Source: Azospirillum lipoferum (GTDB lineage: Bacteria; Pseudomonadota; Alphaproteobacteria; Azospirillales; Azospirillaceae). From it: a stretch of 64,000 nt of DNA. A program made the position numbers and the translations under genes. The stretch's first letter is position 1; each line of letters begins with the position of its first letter. Positions 26,583 to 36,155 of this stretch are shown one piece after another. Where the stretch lies: NCBI RefSeq assembly GCF_024170005.1, contig NZ_JALJXJ010000017.1, forward strand, positions 62,001-126,000, written 5' to 3'. The notes under the pieces were generated by a model. The model worked only from the letters and a program-made list of their open reading frames with translations. It was not told the origin of the DNA and did not search any database.

Positions 26583-28754
26583 TCAGAAGCTCTTGGTGAT
26601 CCCGAGCCCGACGATGCGGCCCGGTCCGGCCGCGACGGTTTCGACACCGACAAAGCGCGCCCCGAACGTTTCGGCACGTTGGTCGAGGAGATTGCGCCCG
26701 AAGGCATAGATTTCCAGATCATTCGCATCGTTGTTCCACCCGACCCGCGCATCGACAATGTGGTAGGGCTTCAGATCAAACGAATTGTCGACATCGGCGG
26801 GACGGCTTCCGGTGAACTGATACTGCACCCCGAAGGACAACCGGCCCGGAAGAGTGAGGACGCCGGCCGAGGTGTCGTATTGCAGTCCCGTGGCGGCGGT
26901 CCATTTCGGCGCGTTGGGCACCCCGTTCCCCGCAACGGTGTTGGTGCTGGCGCCATTGGCTCCCAGCTTGCTGTGAGTGTAGCCGAGGCCCCCCGTCAGG
27001 ATCAGCCCATCTGCGATGAGCGCACGGCCCTGAAGCTCGAAGCCGGTGGTCTCGTAATCCTGATAGGTCGTGCGGAACGCTCCGAGCGCGGGATCGAGGT
27101 AGGACAGGACGCCATTCTTGATGTCGTTGTGATAGACGCCGGCGTCGAGCTTGAGTCGGTCGTCGAACAGGCTTGTCTTTAGGCCGGCCTCATAGGTCCA
27201 GCCGGTCGCCGCCGGATACGGATCGTCCACCACGCCGTTCACCGGATAGCCGAACAACGGATAGACCCGGGTGGCGTGTCCGCGCGCCAGCGAGACATAG
27301 GTCTGGACCTCATCCGACCACTTGTAAGCCAGCGCCGTCCGGCCCGTCGGATAGGTTTGCGAGGTCGAATTCGAGCCTGTCAGAGCGGCGATGTCCCGCG
27401 AGTTCCTGCGCTTGAGTTCGATGTCATCATGGTTCAATCGACCGCCGATCGAAAACTCCCATCGCTCTGCGAACGGGATCGAAATGTCACCGAACACACC
27501 GAGATTGGTGCTGTCGAGATCGGTGTTCATTGTAATGGCATCGAAGTAAGGCGGGGGTGCGCACTGCGTGCTGACGCACGCACGGCTCCCCTCGGTGCGA
27601 GCGACACTGGCGCCTATGACCCATCGGACCGGATCGCCTTCAAGAGAATTCAGCCGAAGCTCCTGGCTGTAGATGTTCTCTCGATCGTCGAGGTGACCGC
27701 GGGAACTGAAGGCTGGAAATCCAAGGGCGTCGTAGAGCAGCTTGTCGGTGTTGTCGGATTTGCTGTCCAGTTTGTTGTGCTGATAGGCGCTGACGGAGGT
27801 GAATCTGAAAGCGTCGAATTCGTGTTCCACCGTCACCGTGGCGCCGCCTTGGGTCGTCCGCGAACTTGGTTCGGTCAAGGTTCCGCTGAGCGGAGATCGT
27901 GACGTATTGCGCAGGAGATAGAACGGTGGATTGCCTTCATCCCGGAGGTAGCTGCCGGTCAGGGTGACGGTCGTATTTTCGATCCCGGTGAAGCGCAGCC
28001 CGCCACGAAATGCCGCGATATCGCGCTCGCCAAGATCGTTGGTGTACAAGCTGCGGATGTCGCCGTCCTGGTGGCCGAAACGAACGGCCATGCGTCCATC
28101 GAGCGCATCGGCGATGATATTGCCGCCCAGAACCATCTCACCCATGCGATAACCGTTCGAGCCGATCTCGCCGGTGGCATGGATATCGCGCGTCCCGTCC
28201 GGCTGATTGGTAACGACGTTGATGGCGCCGCCGAGGGCATTGCTGCCCCACAGTGTACCCTGCGGGCCGCGCATAACCTCGACCCGATTGACATCGAGGA
28301 GAATGTTGGAAGCGCTCATCATGCTGTTCGGCACGCCGTCGATATTGAAGGCGACCGTGCCATCGGAAAAATTGACGGGCGTTCCGAGCGAACTCACGCC
28401 GCGAATCGAGAAAAACTGCTGACCCGTGGCTTTGCTGATCCACTGCACGTTCGGTGAATTGCGGGCGATGGCCGCGCCGGGATCGAATGGTGCGGCCTTC
28501 AAGCTTTCCGGGGGAACGACGGTGATGCTTTCAGGGACATTTTTCAGGTCCTCCCTGGTCTTTCTGGCCGTCACCTCGACAGGGTCGAGGACCAGAGTGT
28601 CCGGCTGGGCATTCGTTTGCGCGGGCTTTGTCTGTGCTGGTGCCGTTTGCGCTTCTGCGACACAGGCCCATCCCGAAGCAAGAAACGTCGCAAGCAAACA
28701 TATCGGACTCGCCGGCAGCTTGGCCGGCAGCTTGTAGGTGTTCGAGGGGTTCAT
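26583..28754 (-). CDS. TonB-dependent outer-membrane receptor
   Basis: A 723-residue receptor. After a signal peptide (cleavage near ACVAEAQ) comes a TonB box-like LVLDPVEVTARK, a plug domain (about residues 60-165, with NVEVMRGPQGTLWG-type motif) and a 22-strand barrel that ends in the terminal Phe required for assembly. An unusual A/T/Q/P repeat (TAPAQTKPAQTNAQP) separates the signal and TonB box. The start at 28754 is chosen because longer frames would put 28 extra residues before the signal. Its ligand is unknown; the absence of an STN domain means it does not signal through FecR. A palindrome at 28787-28807 may be its operator. Confidence 0.88.
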   Translation of the reverse strand: MNPSNTYKLPAKLPASPICLLATFLASGWACVAEAQTAPAQTKPAQTNAQPDTLVLDPVEVTARKTREDLKNVPESITVVPPESLKAAPFDPGAAIARNSPNVQWISKATGQQFFSIRGVSSLGTPVNFSDGTVAFNIDGVPNSMMSASNILLDVNRVEVMRGPQGTLWGSNALGGAINVVTNQPDGTRDIHATGEIGSNGYRMGEMVLGGNIIADALDGRMAVRFGHQDGDIRSLYTNDLGERDIAAFRGGLRFTGIENTTVTLTGSYLRDEGNPPFYLLRNTSRSPLSGTLTEPSSRTTQGGATVTVEHEFDAFRFTSVSAYQHNKLDSKSDNTDKLLYDALGFPAFSSRGHLDDRENIYSQELRLNSLEGDPVRWVIGASVARTEGSRACVSTQCAPPPYFDAITMNTDLDSTNLGVFGDISIPFAERWEFSIGGRLNHDDIELKRRNSRDIAALTGSNSTSQTYPTGRTALAYKWSDEVQTYVSLARGHATRVYPLFGYPVNGVVDDPYPAATGWTYEAGLKTSLFDDRLKLDAGVYHNDIKNGVLSYLDPALGAFRTTYQDYETTGFELQGRALIADGLILTGGLGYTHSKLGANGASTNTVAGNGVPNAPKWTAATGLQYDTSAGVLTLPGRLSFGVQYQFTGSRPADVDNSFDLKPYHIVDARVGWNNDANDLEIYAFGRNLLDQRAETFGARFVGVETVAAGPGRIVGLGITKSF

Positions 28755-28786
28755 TTGTCGTTCCAATACGATAATCTGCGGCGGCT

Positions 28787-28807
28787 TAATGCGAATGATC
28801 CGCATTA
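28787..28807. promoter_or_regulatory. Palindrome before the TonB receptor, possible metal-regulator site
   Basis: TAATGCG-AATGATC-CGCATTA has perfect seven-base arms, 33 bases upstream of the receptor start. Composition and spacing resemble Fur/Zur/Irr-type operators, though it is not a textbook match to any one of them. Confidence 0.4.
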
Positions 28808-28960
28808 GCGTCAGAATAGACTGAATTCGGCAAAACACGCTCTCGCAGTCTCGCCAATCAATAGGTCAATCCGGCCAAACTGCGGCCTCCCAGCCGGTAC
28901 ATAGGTTCAACTCCCGGCACGTCGCTGAGCCGGTAGTCGATGATCCGGACCAGCAAGCCT

Positions 28961-29371
28961 TGAACCGCCCCGGGTTCGTCGGAGGCCCCATCATCCGAGA
29001 GAGTGGGGTCATCATGACGAAACAGGCATCACCCAAGTACGCCCCTGAAGTCCGCGAGCACGCGGTTCGGATGGTGTTCGAGCACGAAGGCGAACATGCG
29101 TCGCAGCGGGCGGTGATCAGCTCGATCGCTGCGAAGATCAGCTGCAATCCAAAGACGCTGCGGAACTGGGTTTGGCAGGCCGAGCGTGATCAGGGCAAAC
29201 GGCCCGGTCCGACAACGGACGAGCAGGAGCGGATCAAGGCGCTGGAACGCGAAAACCGAGAGCTGCGCCAGGCGAATAAGATCCTACGCAAGGCATCGGC
29301 GTATTTCGCCCAGGCGGAACTCGACCGCCCGTTCAAGAAATGATCGCCTTCATCGACGTGTACCGCGCTCC
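28961..29371 (+). mobile_element. IS3-family element, left end only
   Basis: The left terminal repeat TGAACCGCCCCGGGTTCGTC starts at 28961 and is followed by a complete orfA. The element breaks off about 30 bp into orfB. The junction at about 29372 abuts the 3' end of the iron ABC-transporter operon, so a deletion or rearrangement removed most of the element. Confidence 0.7.
29014..29343 (+). CDS. IS3-family transposase OrfA
   Basis: A full-length 109-residue OrfA: helix-turn-helix at residues 8-55 (EVREHAVRMVFEHEG, CNPKTLRNWVWQAE) and a leucine-zipper-like coil at 70-95 (ERIKALERENRELRQANKIL). OrfA alone cannot transpose. Only about ten codons of orfB (MIAFIDVYR) remain directly after it. 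Confidence 0.85.
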   Translation: MTKQASPKYAPEVREHAVRMVFEHEGEHASQRAVISSIAAKISCNPKTLRNWVWQAERDQGKRPGPTTDEQERIKALERENRELRQANKILRKASAYFAQAELDRPFKK

Positions 29372-29393
29372 GGTGCGGTTCACTCAGTTCCCG

Positions 29394-30179
29394 TTAGCCA
29401 GCCCGATGAGGAATTTCGCCACCGGCAGCGCTATACCCATCGATGATGACGTGGCTGCTGCCTTGGGAGCAGCATTCGATCCGGGCGTCGACCCTGTAGA
29501 CCTGACGCAGCAGGTCGACGGTGATGACCTCTTTGCAGGGGCCGCTGCCACGGGACCTTCCGCCGGCAAGCACCAGGACCTTGTCGGCGAAGCGCAGGAC
29601 TTGGTTGAGGTCGTGCAAGGCGATGAAGGCAAGAATCCCTCGCTGCCGCACAAGGTCGCGGACGAGGGACAGCACCTGCATCTGCCGGTGCAGGTCCAGC
29701 GCGCTCGTCGGCTCGTCCATCAGCAGGATCTCGGGATCGCGAGCGAGCGTCTGCGCCAGCGAGGCGAGCTGCCGCTGGCCGCCGCTGAGTTCACCCAGGC
29801 TTCGGAAGGCGATGTCGGCGATGCCCAGCGACGCCAGGACCTCGTCGACCGCCGCCAGATCCGTGTCATGCACCACCCATGAGGCGTTCTGCTTGCGGGC
29901 AAGCAGGACGGACTCGTAAACGGTCAGCGCCGCACTCGTCGGCGGGTCCTGGGGCATATAGCAGATGCCGGAGGTCCCGCGCTGCGTTCCCGCCACCGCA
30001 ACCTCGCCGGGACCGCCGAGGAGGCCGGCCATGCGCTTGAACAGCGTCGACTTGCCGGCGGCGTTCGGGCCGATGACCGCCACGACCTCGCCACCCGCGA
30101 AGGCCTGGGTGCTGATTCCGGAAATGGTGAGATGGCGCCCGTGAAAGGCGCCGACGCCGTCGAGTTGCAGCGTCACCAT
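29394..30179 (-). CDS. Iron/siderophore ABC transporter ATP-binding protein (FecE/FepC family)
   Basis: A 261-residue ATPase with Walker A GPNAAGKST (37-45), signature LSGGQRQ (131-137), Walker B ILLMDEPTSALD (151-162) and an H-loop in ALHDLNQ near 187. The start at 30179 overlaps the permease stop by seven bases and has AGGAGG six bases upstream. It is the last gene of the iron operon. The final 10-12 codons, after HVIIDG, run up to the broken IS3 element and may not be native; the catalytic part is complete. Confidence 0.88.
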   Translation of the reverse strand: MVTLQLDGVGAFHGRHLTISGISTQAFAGGEVVAVIGPNAAGKSTLFKRMAGLLGGPGEVAVAGTQRGTSGICYMPQDPPTSAALTVYESVLLARKQNASWVVHDTDLAAVDEVLASLGIADIAFRSLGELSGGQRQLASLAQTLARDPEILLMDEPTSALDLHRQMQVLSLVRDLVRQRGILAFIALHDLNQVLRFADKVLVLAGGRSRGSGPCKEVITVDLLRQVYRVDARIECCSQGSSHVIIDGYSAAGGEIPHRAG

Positions 30180-31237
30180 GCGCGCCTCCTGCTTCCCAGA
30201 ATCAGCGAGATGAAGAACGGAATGCCGATCAGCGAGGTGACGACCCCGATCGGAAAGATCGTGCCCGGAATCAGGATTTTGCTGACGACCGAACTCAGCG
30301 ACAGGATGACCGCCCCCGCCAGCATCGAGGCCGGCAGGAAGAAGCGTTGGTCCTCGCCGATCAGCATGCGGGCGATGTGGGGGCCGACCAGTCCGATGAA
30401 GCCGATGGTGCCGACGAAGGCCACCGGGAACGCGGCCAGCAGGCTGACCAGCACCAGCGTGTGCAGGCGCAGCCGGCGCACGTCCACGCCGAAGCTGGCC
30501 GCCTTGTCGTCGCCCAGGCGCAGCGCCGTCAGCGCCCAGGCCCGCCGCAGGAAGAGCGGAAGGGTCGCGACCAGCACCGCCGTGGTGATCGCCAGCTTGC
30601 CCCAGGTGGCCTTGGTCAGGCTTCCCATCGTCCAGAACACCACGGCGGCGACCGCCTGCTCGGTCGCGAAATACTGCACCAGCGCCAGCAGGGCGTTGAA
30701 GGTGAAGACCAGCGCGATGCCGAGGAGGACGATGGTCTCCGCCGTCACCCCGCGCTTGAGGCTCAGCGCGTGGATGATCAGGGCCGTGAGCATGGCCATG
30801 ACGAAGGCGTTCAGCGGCAGCATGTACTCCGCCGCCACCGGCAGCAGCCGCAGGCCGAAGGCGAGACCCAGCGCCGCGCCGAAACTGGCGGCCGCCGAGA
30901 TGCCCAGGGTGAAGGGGCTGGCCAGGGGGTTGTTGAGGATCGTCTGCATCTGCGCCCCGGCCAGCGACAGCGCCGCGCCGACGACCACGGCCATCAGTGC
31001 CACGGGCAGGCGGATGTCCCAGATCACCACGCGCGCCTGCGGCGGCACGCTGTCCGGGGACAGCAGCGCCTGCACCACCTCCCATGGGCCGAGGCGCACG
31101 GACCCCAGTGCGAGGTCGAGCAGCAGGCTGCACAGCAGTGCCAGCGCCAGCAGGCCGAGCAGCAGCCGCTTGCGCCTGACCACCGCGCGGTAGCCGTGGC
31201 GGGTCGATGAATCCGGCAATGGCATCGCTTGGGTCAC
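30173..31237 (-). CDS. Iron/siderophore ABC transporter permease (FecCD family)
   Basis: A 354-residue membrane protein with about ten helices. FecCD marks are GAALSLAGAQMQTILNNPLA (about residue 85-105), GLVGPHIAR (near 275) and a C-terminal GIPFFISLILG. The GTG at 31237 overlaps the binding-protein stop (GTGA) and has GGAAAGG upstream; an ATG four codons later is the alternative. It is a single permease gene, so the transporter is probably a homodimer in the membrane. Confidence 0.88.
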   Translation of the reverse strand: MTQAMPLPDSSTRHGYRAVVRRKRLLLGLLALALLCSLLLDLALGSVRLGPWEVVQALLSPDSVPPQARVVIWDIRLPVALMAVVVGAALSLAGAQMQTILNNPLASPFTLGISAAASFGAALGLAFGLRLLPVAAEYMLPLNAFVMAMLTALIIHALSLKRGVTAETIVLLGIALVFTFNALLALVQYFATEQAVAAVVFWTMGSLTKATWGKLAITTAVLVATLPLFLRRAWALTALRLGDDKAASFGVDVRRLRLHTLVLVSLLAAFPVAFVGTIGFIGLVGPHIARMLIGEDQRFFLPASMLAGAVILSLSSVVSKILIPGTIFPIGVVTSLIGIPFFISLILGSRRRAW

Positions 31238-32409
31238 GGTCTGGTCGCCTTTCCGCCGAGCGACACGAAGTAGCCGGGCTGATACGGGATGGGCAGGAAA
31301 CGCTCGTGCAGCGCGCGGAAGGTCGCTTCCGGATCGAGGTCGGCGAACAGGGTGGGATGGAACCATTTGGCGAGCTGCTGGAGCGCCACGAACTGGTAGG
31401 GGCTGTTGTAGAACTGGTGCCAGATGGCGTGGAAGGAGCCGGTGGCGTTGGCCCGGATGCCGGTGTAGGCGGGGCGCCCGGTGAAGGCGCTCAGCTTTCG
31501 CGCGGCTTCGCCCAGGTCGGCGCCCGGCCCGACGCCGATCCAGCCGCCGCCGGGGACGTAGGCTTCCCAATTGGCGCTGGTCACCACGACCTGATCGGGG
31601 TCGGCGGCGATCACCCGCTCCGGGCTCAGCTGACCGAAGGTGCCGGGGATCAGATCCCTGGCGATGTTGCTGCCGCCGGCCATCTCCACCAGCCGGCCGA
31701 AATTCTCGTTGCCGAAGGTCAGGCAGCAGTCCGGAGTGTAGCCGCCGATGCGCTCGATGAAGATTTTCGGGCGCTGCGGCTTGCTGGCGGCGATCACGTC
31801 GGTGACGCGCCGGATCTGCTCGGCACGGAAGGCGATGAACGCTTCGGCGCGCTCCTCCTGCCCGAACAGCCGGCCGAACAGGCGGATCGTCGGCTCGGTG
31901 TGCTCCAGCGGCTTATGGCGGAAATCGGCGTAGACGACCGGGATGCCCAGCGCCCCCAGCTTCTCGATGACGCGCGCGTCCTCGCTGGACCGCTGCGCCT
32001 CGACGTTGAGGATGAGGACATCGGGCTGCAGGGCGATCGCCTTTTCCAGGTCGAAGGTGCCGTCGTCCATCCCGCCGAAGGTCGGGATGCGGGCGATCTC
32101 CGGGAAGGCCCGCAGATACTGAGCGTAGGTGTCCGGGTCGGCCTGGATCAGATCCTTGCGCCAGCCGGCGATGCGGCGGGTCGGATCCTCGCGGTCCAGC
32201 AGCGCCACGACATAGAGCTGCCGCCCCTCGCCCAGGATGACGCGCCGCACCGGCGTGCGGACCTCCACCGTGCGTCCGGCGAGATCGGTCACCGATGCCG
32301 CCTTCGCCGCACCGGATGCCGTGACGTCGAACGCCGACAGGATGCCCAGGGCGCAGAGGCCCGCGAGGATCGTCGGTTTGCCGAGGAACGCCTTGCCAAG
32401 GAACGCCAT
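31234..32409 (-). CDS. Iron-siderophore ABC transporter substrate-binding protein
   Basis: A 391-residue periplasmic protein of the FecB/BtuF class III fold. It has a signal peptide (hydrophobic about 12-37, cleavage near GAAKA) and a domain start TDLAGRTVEVRTPVRRVILG. PDVLILNVEAQ near 130 lies before the long backbone helix, and GGSNIARDLIPG near 250 opens the second lobe. It probably carries the ferric siderophore taken up by the receptor encoded two genes upstream. AGGTGA precedes the start. Confidence 0.85.
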   Translation of the reverse strand: MAFLGKAFLGKPTILAGLCALGILSAFDVTASGAAKAASVTDLAGRTVEVRTPVRRVILGEGRQLYVVALLDREDPTRRIAGWRKDLIQADPDTYAQYLRAFPEIARIPTFGGMDDGTFDLEKAIALQPDVLILNVEAQRSSEDARVIEKLGALGIPVVYADFRHKPLEHTEPTIRLFGRLFGQEERAEAFIAFRAEQIRRVTDVIAASKPQRPKIFIERIGGYTPDCCLTFGNENFGRLVEMAGGSNIARDLIPGTFGQLSPERVIAADPDQVVVTSANWEAYVPGGGWIGVGPGADLGEAARKLSAFTGRPAYTGIRANATGSFHAIWHQFYNSPYQFVALQQLAKWFHPTLFADLDPEATFRALHERFLPIPYQPGYFVSLGGKATRP

Positions 32410-32413
32410 GATG

Positions 32414-33622
32414 TCACCTGTGTCGATCGCGTGCCGTCATGCACAGGGCGACGGCACCCGCCGCGTAGGCCGCGGCGACGAAGAAATACGTGTGCTCGAA
32501 CCCGACCGTCTGGCCCAGTCCAACCCCCAGGGCGATGCCAGCCATGGAGGCGCCCTGAGTCGTGCTCTGCGCCACGCCGAGGATCCGGCCCTGCTGCGCC
32601 CCGTCCGTCGCGCGGGAGACCAGCGCCATCAGCACCGGCGTCGTGGCCCCCAACAGGACGCCCCAGGCGAGATAGACGGCGGCGAAGACGGCGACGCTGG
32701 CGGTCAGGCCGGCAACCGCCATCAGGCCGGCGCAGCCCGCCGCCACACAGGTCATCCGGCGAAGCGCCGCCGTCCGCGCCATGCCCTCGAAATGCCGGGC
32801 CCAGATGGGAGCCGCGATCACGAAGCCCAGCGCCAGCATCGCGTAGCACAGCCCCGTCACCCCGGTACCGGCACCCAGAACCGACGTCACATACAGCGAG
32901 AAGGGCGCTTGCGTGATCATGCGGGCGACGAGCAGCAGCCCCATGACGCCGAGCAGGGCGAAAACCGGCGCCGACAGCCGGGATCCCACCGCGGGCCGGC
33001 CTGCCGGCACCGGGGTCCTGGTACCGGAGGCGGGCGGAGGCATGTCGGGCAACAGCGTCGCCACGGCCACCGCACAGGCGGCGCATATCGCAGCGGCGGC
33101 GGCGTTGATCCAGAAGAACGCCGCATGATCGAGGATCACGCCCCCCGCCACCGCCCCGACGACCGAACCGACATTGGTGGAGACCTGCAGATGGGCGAAG
33201 AGACGCGTCCGCGCCGCAGGCGATTCGATGCCGACCCCATAGGCCTGGGCCGGGGCGATGTATCCGGCACAGGCCCCTTGCAGGAAACGCAGCGCCAGGA
33301 TCGTCCAGACGTCGCCGGCGAAGGCCAGCGCCAGCTGTGTCAGCGCGAGCCCGAGCAAGGCCCGGATCATCATCAGCCGGTGTCCGAAGCGGTCGCCGAC
33401 CCGTCCCCAGAAGGAGCCGGTCAGCGCGACGCCCAGCATCGGCCCGACATAGACGGCGGTCCCTGCGACGCCGAACAGCCAGCCCGGCGGGTTGTAGGAA
33501 GCGAGATGGACCGGCCAGAACGGGCCGCTCATCTCCATGGCGCCCATGGAGACGAACTGGACCGCGAACAGGATGCGGACGGCGCGCCGGACACGGTCCG
33601 GCGCCAGGGAAACGCTGGTCAT
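32414..33622 (-). CDS. MFS transporter in the siderophore operon
   Basis: A 402-residue protein with twelve membrane segments. Loop 2-3 carries GRVGDRFGHRLMMI, the MFS A-motif. It lies between the receptor and binding-protein genes with gaps of only 4-6 bp, so it is part of the iron operon. Such placement suggests siderophore export or release of iron-free siderophore, but uptake is also possible. No siderophore-synthesis gene is in the window. Confidence 0.82.
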   Translation of the reverse strand: MTSVSLAPDRVRRAVRILFAVQFVSMGAMEMSGPFWPVHLASYNPPGWLFGVAGTAVYVGPMLGVALTGSFWGRVGDRFGHRLMMIRALLGLALTQLALAFAGDVWTILALRFLQGACAGYIAPAQAYGVGIESPAARTRLFAHLQVSTNVGSVVGAVAGGVILDHAAFFWINAAAAAICAACAVAVATLLPDMPPPASGTRTPVPAGRPAVGSRLSAPVFALLGVMGLLLVARMITQAPFSLYVTSVLGAGTGVTGLCYAMLALGFVIAAPIWARHFEGMARTAALRRMTCVAAGCAGLMAVAGLTASVAVFAAVYLAWGVLLGATTPVLMALVSRATDGAQQGRILGVAQSTTQGASMAGIALGVGLGQTVGFEHTYFFVAAAYAAGAVALCMTARDRHR

Positions 33623-33628
33623 CCGGCT

Positions 33629-36052
33629 TTAGAAATCGGTCGAGACGGACAGCAGCGCGGTGCGCGGCGCCCCCTGCGACACACCGCCCCAGCTCGCCAC
33701 GCCGGACCAGTATTCGGTGTCCAGCACGTTCTGCACGGTCGCCCGGACGGTGACCGGCCGGTCGTGAATGGTCGTGCGGTAGCGCGCCCCCAGGTCGAGC
33801 CGGGTCCAGGCCGGAATGCGCTGCGTGTTGGCGACGTTGACGTACTGCCCGCCGGTGTGCGCGACGTTGCCGACCAGGGTGAGGGCGTCCAGGAACGGCG
33901 TGTCCCACTCGGCGCTGAGGTTCGCCAGCATCTTCGGCACGCCGACCGGCGTGTTGCCGCGGGTGGCGGCGCTGTTGGTCCTGGTCAGTTCGGCGTCGAC
34001 GAAGGTCACGCCGGCCAGCAGCCGGACCGACGGCGCCACCTCGCCGAAGACGGAGAGTTCCAGACCGCGGTTGCGCTGCTCGCCTCCGGCCGAATAGACG
34101 TTGCCGGTCAGCTGCCCTGACGGCTTGGTGATCTGGAACAGGCTGGCGCTGGCACCCAGCTGGCCGAAGTCGAGCTTCACGCCGGCCTCGTACTGCTTGG
34201 CGACATAGGGGGACAGGGCCTCGCCGGCGTTGACGGCGGTGGTCGGCGCGACATCGCCCTTGCTCAGCCCCTCGATGTAGTTGGCATAGACGGTGACGCT
34301 GTCGCGCGGCTTCAGGACGAGGGCGGCCATGGGCGTGACCGTGCTCTTCTTGTAGGACGAGGTGGTGGCGCCGGTCGTGGCGCTGAAATTCTCCGACTTG
34401 ATGGTCTGCTGCCGGACGCCCAGAACCAACTGCACGCGGTCGTTCAGGATGCCCAGCGTATCGGACAGCGCGACGCCGGTCAGGTCGGTTTCCGAGATCT
34501 TCGGCACCCAGCCGGGCGCGGCGACCGACTGGGCGATCCGGTCGACCGGGCTGTAGATGTTCGACGCCACCGCCCGGCCGCCGGTCAGGCCGCGCGACAG
34601 CGTGTCGTGGTAGCGGCTGGCCTGGACGGTCATGCTGTGGCTGACCATGGCGGTGTCGAAGCGCGCCCGCAGCCCGGCATCCAGCGTCGAGCGCTCGACG
34701 TCGAACTTGTAGTGCTCCGGCGTCTCGCTGGTGTCGCCGCGCGCGTTGAGGATGGTCGGCGTGCCGAAAAGCCGCTCCACATCGGTCCAGCCGCCGCCGG
34801 CATCGGCGAACACCGTCACGCTGTCGGTCAGGTCATATTCGCCGCGCAGGAGCGCCGCGCGGTCGGTGACCTCCGACCATGCCCAGGGCTGGGTGATGTT
34901 GCGCCGGCCGTCGGGAGCCGAAGGCACCGGCACACCGGCCGCGATCAGAAACGGGCGGGACGGCGCGTTGAATTCCTCCTTCTGTTCCAGCAGGTCGAGC
35001 GATGCACGCAGCCGTTCGCCACGATAGTCGAGGGCCAGCGCGCCGACGCGCGCCTCGCGCGACTGGTTGTCCAGCGGCGTGTCGCCACCCCGGTAGCTGC
35101 CGTTGAAGCGGACGCCGAATTCCCCGTTGGGGCCGAAACGGCGGCCGACGTCCAGCTGTCCGCCGAACTGCGAGGTGCCGACATATTCGGCCGTCAGCCG
35201 CGTCAGGTCGGTATCGGCGGCGCGTTTGGGAACGATGTTGATGCCGCCGCCGATGCTGCTGCTGGGCGACATGCCGGACAGCAGCGCGGTGGGACCCTTG
35301 ATCACTTCGATCCGCTCCGCGTAGTCGGCGAAGACGCGGTAGTTGGGAGCCACGCCATAGACGCCGTCGAAGCTGATCTCGCCCAGATTGCCCTCGCCGA
35401 CGGGAAAGCCGCGGATGAAGAAGGCATCGAGCATGCCGCCGGTCTGGCCGCTGGTCCGCACCGACGGATCGCCGGCCACGACGTCGGCGACGGTGGTCGC
35501 CTGATCGTCCTCGATTTTCTTGGCGGTGTAGCTGGTGACGCTGAACGGGGTGTCCATGATATCGCGGTTGCCCAGCACGCCGATACGCCCGCCGCGCGCC
35601 ACCTGTCCGCCGGCGTAAGCCTGCGGCAACGCGTCCGGATGCGTCGCGCCGGCGGACACCGTCACCTCCGGCAGCGTCATCGCCCCGTCGGCCCCGGCCT
35701 GCCCCGCCACCGATGCCGCCACCAGGACATAGCCGGCCGGCGTCCTGGCGATGCGGTAGCCGCTGCCTTGCAGCAGTGCCGCGAACCCTTCGTCCACGCC
35801 ATAGCTGCCCCGGAGGCCGGGAGAGCGCAGCCCCTTCACCTTGTCGGCATCCACGACGATGGCGGTGCCGGACTGCTGCGCGAAGTGGTTCAGCGCGTCG
35901 GCCAGCGGTCCGGCCGGAATGTCGTAGCGGGCAGCGGGTTGGCCGGCGGGTTGAGCGGCGGACTGGGCACGGGCCGGCACGACGCCGGCGGTGGTGAACA
36001 GCAAGGCGGCGGCAAGAGGGAGGACGGCGGCGCGGGCGTGCTTGAACGGCAT
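33629..36052 (-). CDS. TonB-dependent siderophore receptor with FecA-type signalling domain
   Basis: An 807-residue outer-membrane receptor. In order: signal peptide (to about 29, PARAQ), an STN/secretin-like signalling domain (about 42-95, YDIPAGPLADALNHFAQQSG), TonB box (MTLPEVTVSA near 126), plug (about 150-270, with a DAFFIRGFPVGE motif) and a barrel that ends in a terminal Phe. The STN domain, with fecI and fecR upstream, shows that ligand binding is signalled to the sigma factor. The start at 36052 directly precedes the signal peptide. A GGAAAA motif around 36110 could be part of a FecI-type promoter. Confidence 0.92.
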   Translation of the reverse strand: MPFKHARAAVLPLAAALLFTTAGVVPARAQSAAQPAGQPAARYDIPAGPLADALNHFAQQSGTAIVVDADKVKGLRSPGLRGSYGVDEGFAALLQGSGYRIARTPAGYVLVAASVAGQAGADGAMTLPEVTVSAGATHPDALPQAYAGGQVARGGRIGVLGNRDIMDTPFSVTSYTAKKIEDDQATTVADVVAGDPSVRTSGQTGGMLDAFFIRGFPVGEGNLGEISFDGVYGVAPNYRVFADYAERIEVIKGPTALLSGMSPSSSIGGGINIVPKRAADTDLTRLTAEYVGTSQFGGQLDVGRRFGPNGEFGVRFNGSYRGGDTPLDNQSREARVGALALDYRGERLRASLDLLEQKEEFNAPSRPFLIAAGVPVPSAPDGRRNITQPWAWSEVTDRAALLRGEYDLTDSVTVFADAGGGWTDVERLFGTPTILNARGDTSETPEHYKFDVERSTLDAGLRARFDTAMVSHSMTVQASRYHDTLSRGLTGGRAVASNIYSPVDRIAQSVAAPGWVPKISETDLTGVALSDTLGILNDRVQLVLGVRQQTIKSENFSATTGATTSSYKKSTVTPMAALVLKPRDSVTVYANYIEGLSKGDVAPTTAVNAGEALSPYVAKQYEAGVKLDFGQLGASASLFQITKPSGQLTGNVYSAGGEQRNRGLELSVFGEVAPSVRLLAGVTFVDAELTRTNSAATRGNTPVGVPKMLANLSAEWDTPFLDALTLVGNVAHTGGQYVNVANTQRIPAWTRLDLGARYRTTIHDRPVTVRATVQNVLDTEYWSGVASWGGVSQGAPRTALLSVSTDF

Positions 36053-36155
36053 GTTGGACGGCTTTCCATGGCGGAGGTCTCGCTTCCCTTGACGGACGAG
36101 ATCCGGAAAGCCGAACCGACCCAACGAATTTTTTCCGCTCTTTTCCGCACTCCGT

